Origin: Sclerodactyla briareus
Taxonomy: Eukaryota > Echinodermata > Holothuroidea > Dendrochirotida > Sclerodactylidae
Length of the DNA: 64,000 nucleotides
NCBI GenBank assembly: GCA_026419785.1
Contig: JAODTK010000666.1
Span: forward strand, 1-64,000
Reading direction: 5' to 3'
Shown: in pieces, positions 1-11,655 of the stretch
Layout: each line of letters opens with the position of its first letter
How positions within the stretch are numbered: position 1 is the stretch's first letter
Notes under the pieces: model-generated
The model's database searches: none
What the model was told of the DNA's origin: nothing
What the model saw: only the letters and a program-made list of their open reading frames with translations
Made by a program: the position numbers and the translations under genes

Positions 1-469
1 AAAGGAAATACAGGATGTACTTGAAACCCATATGCAGGGGCCATGTACTTGTATCATAAAGAAGAAAAGGAACAACGTGGAATGGTAAACCTCAGCAGCG
101 TGCTGCAACCACAGAAGCGAGGAAGGGAACCTTGACATAAAGCAACGTGTCAGACATATTGGAAACAAGTTCCTCAACCACGTTGAATTAGTGCCACCAA
201 GAGGCAGGTTACCTTGTTAAAGATTTACAAATAATCACTGCTAAGTTGGCAATTTTGCAAATTGGCACATTTGATGATGTATTGACATCACACAAAGGTT
301 GCCAGTTTGCCGAAATGAGCAAATATATGAAATTGAGGAAGCGGAAAGTCAGATCTTCCCAACGAAACATGCTATGAAACCTCATGGAACAAAGTGGATA
401 TTGAATGATTTTTGTTTGATATCATGCCGAAGGCAACAGGATCTATGCAGTCATGACTGTGCGTATGTG
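1..469. other. unassigned DNA, no gene seen
   Basis: No recognisable coding region, RNA gene or repeat. The short open frames have no protein-like motifs and no convincing splice context. Confidence 0.5.
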
Positions 470-1160
470 TGGGGTTGGGTGTGTGTGACACCCCCTTGTC
501 AGCACGATTACTAAGTACGCAACACTGGTATCAAGTTCCAAATGAGGATGTGGGGTGCACAATGGGGAGGATGAAGCCGATGTTTTGGGGTGCCCGTTCG
601 AAGTTCATTCAAGGTCACGAGAGGGCAAAGTTCAAAAAGCTTGTACTCACGATAACTCAAACGGAAAACGCGATTATCTATCAAGTTCAAAATTGGGTTT
701 GTGGGTAGCATGTATGGTGAGCATGAACACTATTGTTTTGGTGTCAGGTCCAAGGTATCAAGGTCACCATAGGAAATCGTCATATGTACGGCCAACGAAA
801 CATTTTGGAGGACTGTCGTAATGGAACGTTTGTTCGTTTGGGTGAAATACATCTGGTGACCGACTTTGACATTCATTTGACCTTTGACCTCATTACCTTT
901 TGGACCATGGTGATTTTGCATGCTTTTTTGATGGCCACTACCATACTACGGCGATACTCTTATCACAAGCATCTCAATGAATGTGGAAGGTCAAGGACAG
1001 CTTAAAACATGAAATGTGGCGAAATTTGGCATTGAATCTGCTCGTCAGCATGATATCTAATGATGCAAAGTATACTATGAGTTAAAATAAGTGTGGTGGA
1101 TTGTACACATGATGACGAGTAACCTATTGTGTTGGTATCAGGTCAAAGTATTCCAGGTCA
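470..1160 (+). repeat. GGTCA-rich degenerate tandem repeat (family A)
   Basis: The stretch repeats the theme 'ACACTATTGTTTTGGTGTCAGG' (spread over several variants) followed by GGTCA-type words such as 'AAGGTCACCATAGGA', near 520, 610, 725 and 1135. The block at about 700-905 recurs at about 56655-56880 with the same order of words, including 'CTGTCGTAATGGAA' after the GGTCACC segment. Similar units are at 4830, 20580-21060, 43190-43760, 46500-46745 and 52900-54110. This makes it a dispersed, internally repeated family. The many overlapping short frames here are products of the repeat and are not annotated as genes. Confidence 0.7.
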
Positions 1161-1214
1161 CCACAGGACAATCCTTATCTCTCTGCAATGATTTATGTAT
1201 AGATGTGAGACACA

Positions 1215-1590
1215 AGCATATAAGCCACCAAACAATATTCCCCAGTGAGACAGTACAAATTCTGGAATTGTCATTTTATTGTTTATCCTGAATGTTTGAG
1301 TAAGGGGACTAGCACCAAATATTTCCCCCAGTGAAGCCAGAAAATTCTTGAAATGGTGCTATGTATTATTATTATTCCTGATATGTTTGAGTATTGGACT
1401 CGCCCAGTGACAAGCCATATGGACGAAGTACAAATTCGAAATGTCATTTATTGTTATTCCTGATATGTCTTGAGTATTGGACTAGCACAATAGGTCCCCC
1501 AGTGAAGACAGTACAAATTCGTGAATTGTCATTTTAATATTATTCATGATATGTTTGAGTATTGGACTAGCACCAGTGATAAGCCTATAT
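1215..1590 (+). repeat. minisatellite, about 85-bp unit, four copies
   Basis: Each unit carries 'CCCAGTGA', then 'GTACAAATTC', 'TTGTCATTTTA' and 'GATATGTTTGAGTATTGGACT'-like words (each quoted in part). The GAGTA core starts at 1298, 1389, 1472 and 1557, giving spacings of 91, 83 and 85 bases. Copies differ by small indels and substitutions. No coding potential is apparent. Confidence 0.8.
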
Positions 1591-2310
1591 GTACTCCGGA
1601 TCAGTAGTGGGCTAGAGCCCTCTATCATACGTCCAGTTATGTCCCTGTAGAAGGGGTGAGACAGCCTTGCGGAGGGTGTCTTTAGTGCGGGGCTTACTGT
1701 GGGTTTAGGTGTCCTCCATGAAAATAAATATGATGCTCATATACCTGCCATGCTGTTGACAAAAAGCAAGTTGAAATTGGATAACAAAAAACATGCGCAA
1801 TCGTAAAATATTTGATTGACTGCTTAGGAGTAATTTTCATTATGAAAAATATTGATTGCTTGTGTTGATCCAGGCTTCTTAAGCTTCAAAGTACAAACCA
1901 TAGGACATGTTATATGGATCCAGAGTACATGTACCTCCCACCCCTCAAACTAGTCATGAGAAAAATTGACCGCACAGTGCCACTCACCAAATATCACAAT
2001 CCCCCCCCCCCACCTTCACGCGTGATAGGTTAGTGGTCTTTTTCGTTGCCTCCTGTGCAGGGGCCACAACTCTTCTCAAAATCACTAGGAGAGTACCATG
2101 GTAGGATGGAAATCTAGGGGAGTATCCTTAGTTCCTTCCTAATTGGATAGATAACAAATTGGACAGTTTTATCACCATGGGGGGTTAGGCCCGGGAAGGA
2201 AACGGAAAAGACAGGTCAGTCATGTAAACAGGGGTGGATTATCTGTCTGTCAATAAACACTGGTTTTGTCTGTCTAGAAGAAATTCAGGAGGAGACTTAG
2301 TGGTCACTAT
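1591..2310. other. unassigned DNA with a poly-C run
   Basis: No gene seen. An 11-base C run lies at 2001-2011. The 'TAGGCCTA'-type words common elsewhere are absent here. Confidence 0.5.
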
Positions 2311-2356
2311 GGCGTGTGTGTGTTTATGTGGCGGGCATGTGGTGTGTGTGTGTGTC
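2311..2356 (+). repeat. interrupted (GT)n microsatellite
   Basis: Two GT-rich runs are separated by 'TTATGTGGCGGGCATG'. Confidence 0.85.
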
Positions 2357-2402
2357 ACACTCTCTTATTAGCAGGTATCATAACCATATATATGAATATG
2401 AG

Positions 2403-2885
2403 TTAATCAACAATATGGGACTCTATCAAACATGATAACGCACTCCTCACACCTCGGGCTGCGCCCTCGTGCATGCTACAAATTGACCCGCCAGTAGGCA
2501 TTATCCTGTGGCTGAAAACACGCTCGGCCTGATTAACCCCTAATAATGTTTCATTACCTTCAACCATCTTAAAAAAATTCAAAATACAACCAAAACGGTA
2601 AATGATACCTTTCCTATCACGAAACTTTCGTACGTAACCATACATACATAACATCACATACGTGTATGTAACATGAGCAAACCTAATCATCAACTTCCGA
2701 CATTCGAATGATAACATTTTGGATCGAGGCCGAGAGCAGCCCCCCACTACAAGCATATCTGTGGAAAAAGTATATTGGGGATCATGATGATTCCTGTGGA
2801 TCCGCCACATACCCACTATAAGACATGAGTTGAAATTCAATTTCGACAAAAAATAATGGTGACATCCTTTGTCGAAGATGGACAA
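2403..2885 (-). CDS. 160-codon open frame, function unknown
   Basis: This is one of the longer uninterrupted frames outside recognised repeats, but I do not recognise the protein. No signal peptide, membrane segment, catalytic motif or repeat stands out; it contains scattered Cys and His residues without a regular zinc-binding spacing. The interval includes the near-palindrome 'CTCGGGCTGCGCCCTCG' at about 2453, a type of short hairpin often found in dispersed repeats, which argues against coding. No promoter, splice context or polyadenylation signal supports it. At this AT content a frame of 160 codons can arise by chance in 64 kb. Listed mainly for completeness. Confidence 0.12.
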   Translation of the reverse strand: MSIFDKGCHHYFLSKLNFNSCLIVGMWRIHRNHHDPQYTFSTDMLVVGGCSRPRSKMLSFECRKLMIRFAHVTYTYVMLCMYGYVRKFRDRKGIIYRFGCILNFFKMVEGNETLLGVNQAERVFSHRIMPTGGSICSMHEGAARGVRSALSCLIESHIVD

Positions 2886-3820
2886 TTTTGCTTACATGAA
2901 AGCAGCCAGCCTGCAGAATCCACTACCCACTGATCAAGTTGCTAACAATGCCTACATAAAAAAAGGGCAAGGACATCATACGCCGAGTTGCGGTTTCTTG
3001 TTAAGAAGATGTCTTGGGGCACCTAGCTGGACCAGCATGATGCTGAAATCAATAGTATTATAGCTGCTATCAAATTATCAACATGTTGCAGAGTTTTATC
3101 ATTCTCAACCCTCAGGCATGGTATTTCCAGTCATCTCAACTAGTATTCCTATCTGTGAACCGACCGAGATTTCATCTATGTCCAAAAAACCTGCCTTTTT
3201 ACCTTGAGGGTCATCCTGCTGTCATAACCTCTTCTGGGCCTCTACACTGACCAAAAGTGTAAACACAAGGCATGTTTAATTACCCCGGGAACCTTTTCAA
3301 GAATGAAGGGGGTCAGGTTAAACTGCAGTAGCTCTGGTGTGTGAGATGGGGGCGGGGGGGGAGGGCTAGTATTAAATGGAATCTTTTGGGTGACAGTGAG
3401 GATATACAGACAAAAACTTAATTAGATAGGACTAGTTCCATATGAGCTGTGGTCTACCTTATTCCGCCGAAATGTTAACATTGAATCAGTTCACTAGGGT
3501 AGCCAAGTGTTTATAAATTGCTTGATTCATGCGCATGTTGGAAGTTTGTTGAGTTCCGCTGAAGATAAGTGTGGTTCACAATTGGTCCTGGATAAGTGAA
3601 ATGAGGAAATGTGGTCAACAGAAGGTTGATTTATGTTCTAATTTGCATAATTTAGGCCAATCCTAGTACATTTCCACAAATTATATGGTAGACATTTCAA
3701 TAATCAGACCTTACACGGATTTGAAATTGGTCACTGATTGTAGGGGCTTCTGTCAAATTCTAATACCAGAACCTTCAAGCAAATCATTAAATGCCTCCTG
3801 TAATTGTTCGCCTGGTGACT
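2886..3820. other. unassigned DNA with a TTTGCATAA-type repeat fragment
   Basis: No gene seen. A G-rich tract lies at 3349-3363. At about 3630-3790 the words 'AATTTGCATAATTTAGGCC' and 'TCAAATTCTAATACCAGAACC' resemble the TTTGCATAA family repeats at 23.5, 48.4, 52.4 and 60.3 kb. Confidence 0.45.
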
Positions 3821-3824
3821 AATA

Positions 3825-3890
3825 GATGGAAACACTGATCGGCGCTAACCAGGCGAGACACTCGGGGCGGTCGCCTTGTTCAGTTTAGGA
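3825..3890 (+). repeat. short dispersed repeat R1, copy 1
   Basis: The stretch shares the order 'GAAACACTGATCGGCGCTAA', 'CCAGGCGAGACACT' and 'GGTCGCCTTGTT' with copies at 12880-12950 (minus strand) and 24610-24665 (plus strand). Only about 55-65 bases are shared and flanks differ, as expected for fragments of a dispersed element. Family unknown. Confidence 0.6.
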
Positions 3891-5840
3891 ACATACAGTT
3901 AGTAAAAACAATCGTTTGCGACTCGGGTACCCTCTAATTACCCCACCAAATTGCGTTACCTAAGATATCACCATGGCGTTCCTGTCATCACTGCAACTTA
4001 ATCCCAGACGGCTTATCGGCATTGTTAAAGCGAATGAGGCTGATGGGCAATGAGTGTGTCCCTTCCGACAGATCCCTGGTATGTGTGTGGGCTAGCCGGT
4101 TTGTGAACCGTCATACGGACTTCAAGGCGCGTTGTCAGGTCGTACAAAGTCAATGCCACTAAATGCGATGGGTCCGCAGAGTAGGCCTAAAGAAATATTT
4201 GAGGGAAAGCGTCTCGACCCGAGATGCTTCTAAGATAGTCACTGTGCACGGATTCACTTGGTTTTTTGAATATGTTGTTCCACACTGCCGTACGCGAGTC
4301 GCGAGTCCCCACTAGTTGTGTCAAATTAAGCAATTTGCTTGCCTTTGACAAGTCGTATGAAATCTAGCAGTCAGTGACACATTTTTGGTCTTGATCAGTC
4401 CTAAATTGAAGATAGCTGTTTTTTCAATGAGGTGTTCCGATCCCCCTATTGTTTTTCATGTGGATTGGTAGTCCTTTTCGTGGAATCCGAGAAATGGAAA
4501 TTTCCGACCGCAAATTGAACCTGGATGGTCAAGCTCATCTTGGTATGTGGATTTCCCCTAATGTGGACCCACCATAATTGAAACACAATTAATAAAGTGA
4601 TGCTTTCCGGGTCAGCCTAAAATTTGCTTACACATACAGCTTCCTCCGCCATGAGGAGTGGCAGGAACCTTATGTGTTTTTGGCATAGATCTTTTTGTGA
4701 AAACTGGCGAAATGTAGAACCAATATATATTTCGGCTAATTTTGGCTTGTGAACCCATGGCCCGACCCTATCCATGTCAAGCACCAAATTCGATCATATA
4801 TGTGGGTGCCTTGAACTACATACATGGATCCTATTCTTTTGGTGTCAGGTCAAAGGTTATCTGACGTTGGCCAGAGGTTAAAATATTAACATTGATAGAA
4901 AATGATTTTCTGGCTATTTTCGTGAACACGTCAACTCAGAACACCTTTCTAGATAAGATGTTTGGGGATCCAATTGATCACAAGGCAGTCAAGGATCACT
5001 GATCCTTTAACTCTATGCTTACATCATATAGGCATCCATACTTCTCCGGTGTTTAATTATTAGGAGTGGGAGATTTCCATGTAGCTGTTTTATGTGATAG
5101 CTTCCCTCATCTCACTGTCCGTCCACAATACCCACAAACGGACAAAAGACATACCGGACTCAATTGCGCCGTTTGTGGTCAAGTCCTTCAGATGAAGAAA
5201 GGGCATTCTGGTCTCATAGCCTCAGCCTTGTAATACCCTACTGACTAGACCATTCCTGCGAATTTGCAGGTAAACAATACATATATCCCGCCAATATAAT
5301 CTGTTATGGTCCAAGAGCAGTAAATCTGCTGATAACCAACCTCGTCCATCATACCATCAGCTCGAACCATCTATGTTGGACAGTGCGTTTGTTGGCTGCT
5401 GGGGCATCGATGACTATGTGAAAGGAGCACCAAAGGAGCTCAGTATGCACGGATTGTCCTTCTTTGATGGATTTGTTAACCAAAATTTCAAGAAAATTGG
5501 ACAACATCTTTTAACCTACTAGGGTAAGGTCAATGGTCATTAAAGGGGCGCTTTGAGCCTTTGTGTGAAGTGCAAGGGACATTGTGTCATTAGGTTTCTT
5601 GACCTTTTAGCGAGTTGAACCAGCCAATGTGTGGAATATTGCAGAGAGATGCATCTTTTCCCTTCTTCCTTCTCCATCCATTCGATTTTTTTTCCTTATT
5701 CAGAGGATTTTGAAGAGTCCGTCAATCCGGCCACACCCCCTACGTCCCTACATCCTTGTTCACCGCAACCCGCTGCAAATGATTTACATCTTTATCGTCA
5801 GAAAGGTACTTTCCAGTTTATCATTCCGTAATCTCGGAAC
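3891..5840. other. unassigned DNA with family A traces
   Basis: No gene seen. At about 4830-4890 'CCTATTCTTTTGGTGTCAGG' followed by 'TCAAAGGTTATC' is a family A remnant. The frames at 5629-5847 are short, Pro/Ser/Leu-rich translations of a pyrimidine-rich stretch and I do not accept them as genes. Confidence 0.45.
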
Positions 5841-5844
5841 TGGT

Positions 5845-5868
5845 TGAAAGTGAAAGTGAAAGTGGAAA
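5845..5868 (+). promoter_or_regulatory. GAAAGT direct repeat resembling an IRF/ISRE site
   Basis: Three tandem GAAAGT hexamers run into GGAAAT, so GAAA recurs at 6-base spacing. In vertebrates, tandem AAGTGA/GAAANN hexamers bind interferon regulatory factors. Whether this is functional here is unknown, and short hexamer repeats also arise by slippage. Confidence 0.2.
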
Positions 5869-6849
5869 TCGTGTATCTCTCAACATACACTCTTCCCTCC
5901 CACCATGACGTTTTTCTCCTCGTCATAGGTGAAACCATCCTGACGTTGTCATTATTTTGAAACCAGCTTACAGGCCGATCGTGGATTACAATCCGCATTA
6001 AACTGTGTGAGTACTACCGCAACCTTCATCCTATCCGTTATAATATGAAATGTAGAGAACTGTAAATCGCTCATTTAAAGTTGATCTGCTTGTTGTGGTG
6101 CTCTCTGGAATTTGAACCATGTATTATTCAGTTCGATAGGGAGAGGTCAATGAAGCAAGTTTTACTGACCAACGTTTTTTAGTGATAGTAGTGATGAGTG
6201 GATTTGTTGTTCCTTCTGCGTACGCTTATGTGCGAGTCGTGAATGTCAAAACGAAGTACGATCCTGTTACGACCAACGTGCTTCAGGCGTGTATCACATG
6301 ATGGTTCTCTGTATACGTGATATCTGTTGGGCAGCTTCAAGGGCACGCCCTGTATGGCTTACCGTGTATCTCTCTCTCCCGTGAACCTTGTAAACTATAA
6401 CTGCAGGGATTCAGTCATTCATCTGTAATTGTGTTATTCCTTGAGTATAAGCAATAGCGCTTCCTATTTGGCCCGTGACTTGGACCGCAGTTTCCCCTTA
6501 TGCTTCTTTCACTGACGGCGACCGGAGCTTTGAATACGTCCAGCATCTGAGTCAAAGTGTTTTAAAGCATAAAAAAAAAATTTCACTAGACAACATACAT
6601 TATAAACGTTGTATTCCCCGGACGGTAATTGGCGATTCGAGTGCCCTCAAGATTATGCGTATTCGGGAAACGGGCATAAGCATAGAATTCGTATGACCTA
6701 TTCGACGAGCGATATATTATGTAACCAATAATGATCGATCGGCACAATCAATTTGCTTACAACTTGGTTTTCTACCAATCAATCATTTATTCCACATAAT
6801 GGATCGCTGGGCAAAGTGGGCGGGTCATATGAATCCCAACACTGTGGGG
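5869..6849. other. unassigned DNA
   Basis: No gene or repeat recognised. A 73-codon frame at 6475-6696 has no identifiable motif. Confidence 0.45.
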
Positions 6850-6865
6850 CAGTGTTGTGGTGTCT

Positions 6866-7025
6866 CGAGAAGCCGGTCTCGGTCTCGAACCGGTTCGCGA
6901 GACCCATTTTTTCGCTGGTCGCGGTTCTCGATCTCGGTCTCGACACCCTGTGGTCTCGATCTTTGTCTCGTTCTCGAACCCTTCTGGTCTCGGAAATTTC
7001 TTCCGGTCTCGCTTCGAGACCAGAA
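6866..7025 (+). repeat. CTCGGT-type array, left copy
   Basis: Imperfect hexamer repeats of GGTCTC/CTCGGT, including 'TCTCGGTCTCGACACCCT' shared with the right copy. They are followed by a T run at 7042-7059. The Arg/Ser-rich frames over this array are translations of the hexamer and not SR proteins. Confidence 0.85.
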
Positions 7026-7059
7026 AAATTTGTGGTTTGTTATTTTTTTTTTTTTTTTT

Positions 7060-8965
7060 CCCTTGGAATCATTTTTTAGTCAGTGAAAAAACATCCTGTA
7101 ATTCATGTGTTGAGCTTAGCTATGAACTAGCAAGTGGAGTGGGCCTTTAAGTACAGTACGTGGTCAATGTGTGAACAGCCCAGGGCCCAGTATTGTTGCC
7201 AGCTTCAACTTGTTGGCAGTAACTCACAGTAGCCACAGTACTGTAGGCAAGGGTGTCAAATCCTGGTTAACTGATTTGGTTGGTTTAAAACACTTCAAGA
7301 ATGCCTTATTGACATTGGATTATAAGGCATTAGCCAATCAAATTGCTCCAAAAAATTGTTAGGTATCTGTTCAAACCTGGAAAGTATCCTGTGGCTTCCA
7401 CAATTTTCAAAGCCGTATTATTAGGCCTATTCAACTATTTTTTTTTTTATCCAATCCTAATATATTGAACTCGACATGAGAAATGAATGACTTACAGAAC
7501 GCGGGCCTATAAACATGGGAGCCCTGTTACGTATGCTACCCCAATACGAAACTGTGATAGAAGTGAAGTATACCGGCACGACTAGAAGGAAGAGAAGAGA
7601 AGGAGAAGTGAATATGTAGTGATTTCAATCACTAATTTACTGTGGATGAGGGGCGTATGTTTATTAAATTATGTTAGTTATATACTGCAGTAGCCAAACG
7701 ACTATCATTATCTTTTTTATGACCATGAACATGGATTTGTTTAGATTTTCCAGAATGGTGGACCTTCATGACATTGGTACCAGTTTCGCGAAGTTGATCT
7801 GACATTGACTGCACAGTCCTGAATGAGGAATTATTCTCAGTACACTTATTTAACCTGTTTACATGTAATGAAATTCCTTCATTGGCTACGTTGTCATGAA
7901 GTCAGTTATGCTGTGTCAATCAATGAAGTATTTTAGATAACTTTATAGCAAATTCGGCCTACAAAGTAGGTCCTACCAGTAACCCGCCTAGCCCCAAGTG
8001 GTGCAGTGTACTCAGGGTTATTTGCTAGCACTTGATTAGCTGAAAAATGACCAACTTAATCTGTACTGGTATTTGTGAAAAGACGGCACAAGTAGAATCC
8101 TATCCTAGACAATGAATTCACATTTGTGCATTTGTTTCATCAAAGTTTGGTAAGAATCTTTCACTTGGCCTACAGTGCGACCTAACGTTACAGTACATGG
8201 TATATGAATTGTCCACCATAATAGGACAAACGCTAATGGTAATGAATTCGAAGGGTTCTATTGGTATGGTTTTCGAACTAGTGGATGGGTCTATGGATGG
8301 AGACACAATAGTGCCCCCACCTGCCACAGAGGGAAAGCAGAGTGTCCTGGAGTGGTGGTTGGGGGGGGGGGGGGGGGTTACGATCTAATAATCTAATTGG
8401 AATACAGAGACTGAGAGAGATGATCAATAATTTTTCTGGGTAGGAAGCAGTATATTCTGAATGTTTGCTTGAATGAAGGATGCAGAGAAAGAATGCTCCC
8501 AGGCCAAGAGAAGAGGTAGACCAAGTGAAGATGTGAGAGGGGGGCTCACCAATGGCAGTCGCATTGTCAAATGGTACTGTGTATCGGTACCATATTCAGT
8601 ACTGTTGAATTATAAAGAGATCAGTATGCATCCTGGCGGGGTCTTCTAGATCTTATTTAGCCATTTTATTTTTAAAATGTGATGAGGGGTTTACATTTGG
8701 TTCATGGCTTCATTGACAAATTGGCGAACTGGGGGGGGGGGGTTATGGGGTTGGGCGGGGGCGTGCGATGTGCATGTTTCACGTACGGCCCTACCCCTGA
8801 TTTAGTCTCAGTGGTTAGACCTACTTCCTTGCTTTGATTGTGGATCATAGAAAAAAGCAAAGTAATCAATGAGCAGAGGTCGTCTATCATGTCAAAAATA
8901 GAATATGTGGGTGTAAATAGGCCTACAATACAGTTCGGACTTCGAATTGTTGCCCTATACACTAT
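7060..8965. other. interior of the putative hAT-like element, no gene
   Basis: No transposase or other gene recognised. G runs are at 8361-8377 and 8731-8742. Short frames at 8118-8388 lack motifs. Confidence 0.45.
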
Positions 8966-8969
8966 ATAC

Positions 8970-9110
8970 ATTCGTTCTCGGTCTCGATCTCGGTCTCGGA
9001 CCCTTGCTGGCCTCGGTCTCGAAGTTGTGCTCCTGGTCTCGGTCTCGATTCTCGGTCTCGACACCCTCTGGTCTCGATCTCGATCTTGGTCTCGGATGTG
9101 TCGCCTCGAC
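8970..9110 (+). repeat. CTCGGT-type array, right copy
   Basis: This is the same hexamer composition and strand as the array at 6866-7025, again with 'CTCGACACCCTCTGGTCTCG'. Frames over it are artefacts on both strands. Confidence 0.85.
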
Positions 9111-9129
9111 TACCAACACTGCTTGGGGG

Positions 9130-11400
9130 TCGTCGGGGGATGCATCTGAGGTAAGAGATGAAACACAATAGTGACACGCTGGAACCAACCATAATAATAT
9201 TTTGATGTAGAGCTTCCTCTTATGATTAACAGGAACCCTATTGTTTTAGCCAGGTCAGACTTCTCATTAGGCCACTAGGTTCAAGGTCTGATAATCACGC
9301 GAACAGAAATGTGTACTGATATAGTACTTGGTGTAGTGTGGTCTGTACAGAAAACCGATAGTATTTGACGAGATGGTGTCATTTATGGTGAAAAATCGAC
9401 AGTAGTAGTATATTATCCTATATGTTTTCATAGCGTTCGGTCGGCCGTATTTTTTTCAGAAACGAAGTAGAGCATTTCTTGCGCCCTCCGGGCCTACTGG
9501 TTACGGCGGTTTGTCAGGGTGCAGTCGTGAGCAGGCGAGAAGCACATCAATCAACATTCATGTTGAAATAAATGAATAGTAGGTGGACACGAGTAGGCTC
9601 TCAGCTCTGGTCACGTGAATCAGGATTCCCCTGTCAGAGGCTGTTAGTATGGTTAATATCGACAAAGGTCATGAATGACACAAGCATGTTAATGGGGGTT
9701 GCGTTGTGGCTGGTGACATTCATCACCATCAGGTCCTTATATGCAAAACAATAATCCAAAGAAGCAGTACGGCATCGGGCGCAAACTTAGGGGAAGCGAA
9801 CGGCAGGTGTTTGAACAGTCACCGCTAAATTTGAGAAACCTCGTGTTGAAGACTTGTGTGATGGTCGTTAAATAAATTAACCCAGAGTTTCGGGAGCAAA
9901 ATTTAAAGTCCTTCTTGCCGGGTGGTTCATTGGCGAGTTATCTTGGTGATGTTAAGTATATGAACAGATAGTGTACGCTATGTAAGAAGGACCTATCCGC
10001 TGTGTCTCACTCTTCAACATACTAACCACCCGTCATTGTTTGGGCTGGAGAAAAGGAGGTGCGAAATAAAATGGTGGCATACATGTCATGACTCGTCTTT
10101 GTGATGAGTATCTTGTTATATTAAGTTGTGAAACAATAAGTGTGACGAGGATTCCATCCCATGCTACTAACGACAGGGAGTTATTGGCATGTTTAAGTCA
10201 CTATAGTATATAGTTATACTTGGACCCTTGTTACTGCATCCATATTTTAATTTTATCCCCACTGAATTTGGCCTCCTCCCCAACCTCTTCAGTGTGGTTA
10301 AAGGCCTGCCTCTTCATACGATGTGTTTTTGTCTGGAGGGCAATTCAGTTTGCTTATAATACAGAGAATATGTCGCTGTAAGCTTGGCAATGGGAGAATC
10401 TGCTAAGATGTTTGGTGGTGAGAGGAATCGTGAACCCTAAAGGGAATGCATCCTCTCACCTAATAATAGGGTTCTATTTCCATTTCATAAATACCATATT
10501 TGGTGATGTTAAGAACGAACTTGAATCATTACATCATTAAAATATTTTTCTCAGGTGTTTGAAAGCAACCAATCGAAATTTGAGGATTTTCTCACGTGGA
10601 AAGTAAATGTTACGCTGACGTTCCATGTCAGCCGAAAAACTCATTAGAGTTATAAAACAGAACTAAATCAGCTTTGTTGTGATTTTCTCACATGTACTTT
10701 AAAGTGATTGAAAGACAAGCTACAATTTTTTTACTGGTGCGCCACAATGGAAAGTTTTGGTTCATCCTTAGGTGACTCCACACCAAGATTATAGCGTATG
10801 CATGACTGTATGTAGGCTTTCAACTTCGTCCCTCATTTGACTGACGTGCCACACCCTACATCCTGTTTTCCCACAATGGACAGTGATGTGAGAACATTAT
10901 GGCCAGTAACAACCTTATGCAAGTACTACACACATTACAATAATATAGTCCTAAGTAAGGCTTCGCGAATGAGATTGGGCTGGGTAGTGTTTAGGCCTAT
11001 TTTATTCTTGCGGCGACTGTGTAACCGTAATTTGTAGATTTGTAATGTGAATCTTTATGTCGCCTAGGGTAGGCGGCAAGCTGAGGGCCTAACGTTAGGC
11101 TAACCTAAGCCTAAGGTCGGAGCCTTCACTTCAGTCTACTTGGTCAGGTAACCACCGTAATCTACAACGCCTCATATTACTATTACCCGAAGACCGGTTC
11201 ATAAGTCCGGGAACTTGCAAGAGATTGCAAGTCACGTTCTGTTGACGCGAGCGGTATTGTAACGCACATGTCTGGGCTGGTAATGCCTTCGACTCCCGCA
11301 CTTCACATACCAGAAGCGCAGTCATGCATGCATAGCATCTCCCCCACGTACGATGTGCATGCAAGCCTAACGACTGTGGCATGTCGGGACAATTTGTGCT
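9130..11400. other. unassigned DNA
   Basis: No gene recognised. A short family A trace ('AACCCTATTGTTTTAGCCAGG') lies at about 9232. Short frames at 9572-9754 and 10837-11037 have no motif or supporting context. Confidence 0.45.
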
Positions 11401-11408
11401 GTCCGACT

Positions 11409-11476
11409 TGTTGTTGTTGTTATTGTTGTTGTTATTGTTGTTGTTATTGTTGTTGTTATTGTTGTTGTTATTGTTG
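11409..11476 (+). repeat. 12-bp (TTGTTGTTGTTA) tandem repeat
   Basis: About five regular copies of a trinucleotide-derived 12-mer. The Cys-rich and Thr-rich frames on the two strands come from this array. Confidence 0.9.
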
Positions 11477-11495
11477 TGTTTTCGGTCAGATGACC

Positions 11496-11655
11496 TCGGT
11501 CATAGGTCATAATGGCGTCAGAACGATTACGTAATCGCCCGAAAATCAGGATCATAGGCTATAATGACGTCAGAACGATTACGTAATCGCCCGTAAATCC
11601 GGGTCATAGGATATAATGACGTCAGAACGATTACGTAATCGCCCGTAAATCCTTA
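11496..11655. repeat. 52-bp tandem repeat with bZIP-type palindromes, three copies
   Basis: 'GAACGATTACGTAATCGCCC' begins at 11521, 11573 and 11625, so the period is exactly 52. Each unit holds the palindrome GATTACGTAATC. Units two and three also hold the perfect CRE palindrome TGACGTCA just upstream; unit one has the variant TGGCGTCA. TGACGTCA is the classic CREB/ATF site, and TTACGTAA is the PAR-bZIP/C/EBP-type site. Spacing between the two palindromes is constant. The array could be a regulatory cluster or simply a minisatellite whose unit happens to contain palindromes. Confidence 0.85.

Larger units (their letters stand above)
6850..9121. mobile_element. putative non-autonomous hAT-like element
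   Basis: The left end begins CAGTGTTGTGG (6850) and the right end finishes CCAACACTG (9113-9121), so the ends form short terminal inverted repeats with the CAGTGTTG start typical of hAT transposons. The flanking octamers are CTGTGGGG (6842-6849) and CTTGGGGG (9122-9129), matching at 6 of 8 positions, consistent with a decayed 8-bp target duplication. Each end carries a CTCGGT-rich array (6866-7025 and 8970-9110). No transposase frame is visible between them. The alternative is that two partial copies of a smaller element lie in the same orientation, one keeping the left end and the other the right end. Confidence 0.45.

Noticed and set aside
6753..7150. Arg/Ser-rich frames suggesting an SR protein
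   Set aside because: They are direct translations of the CTCGGT hexamer array in several frames; the same happens at 8702-9192 on both strands.
11268..11534. Cys-rich frame
   Set aside because: The Cys stretch is a translation of the (TTG)nTTA array.
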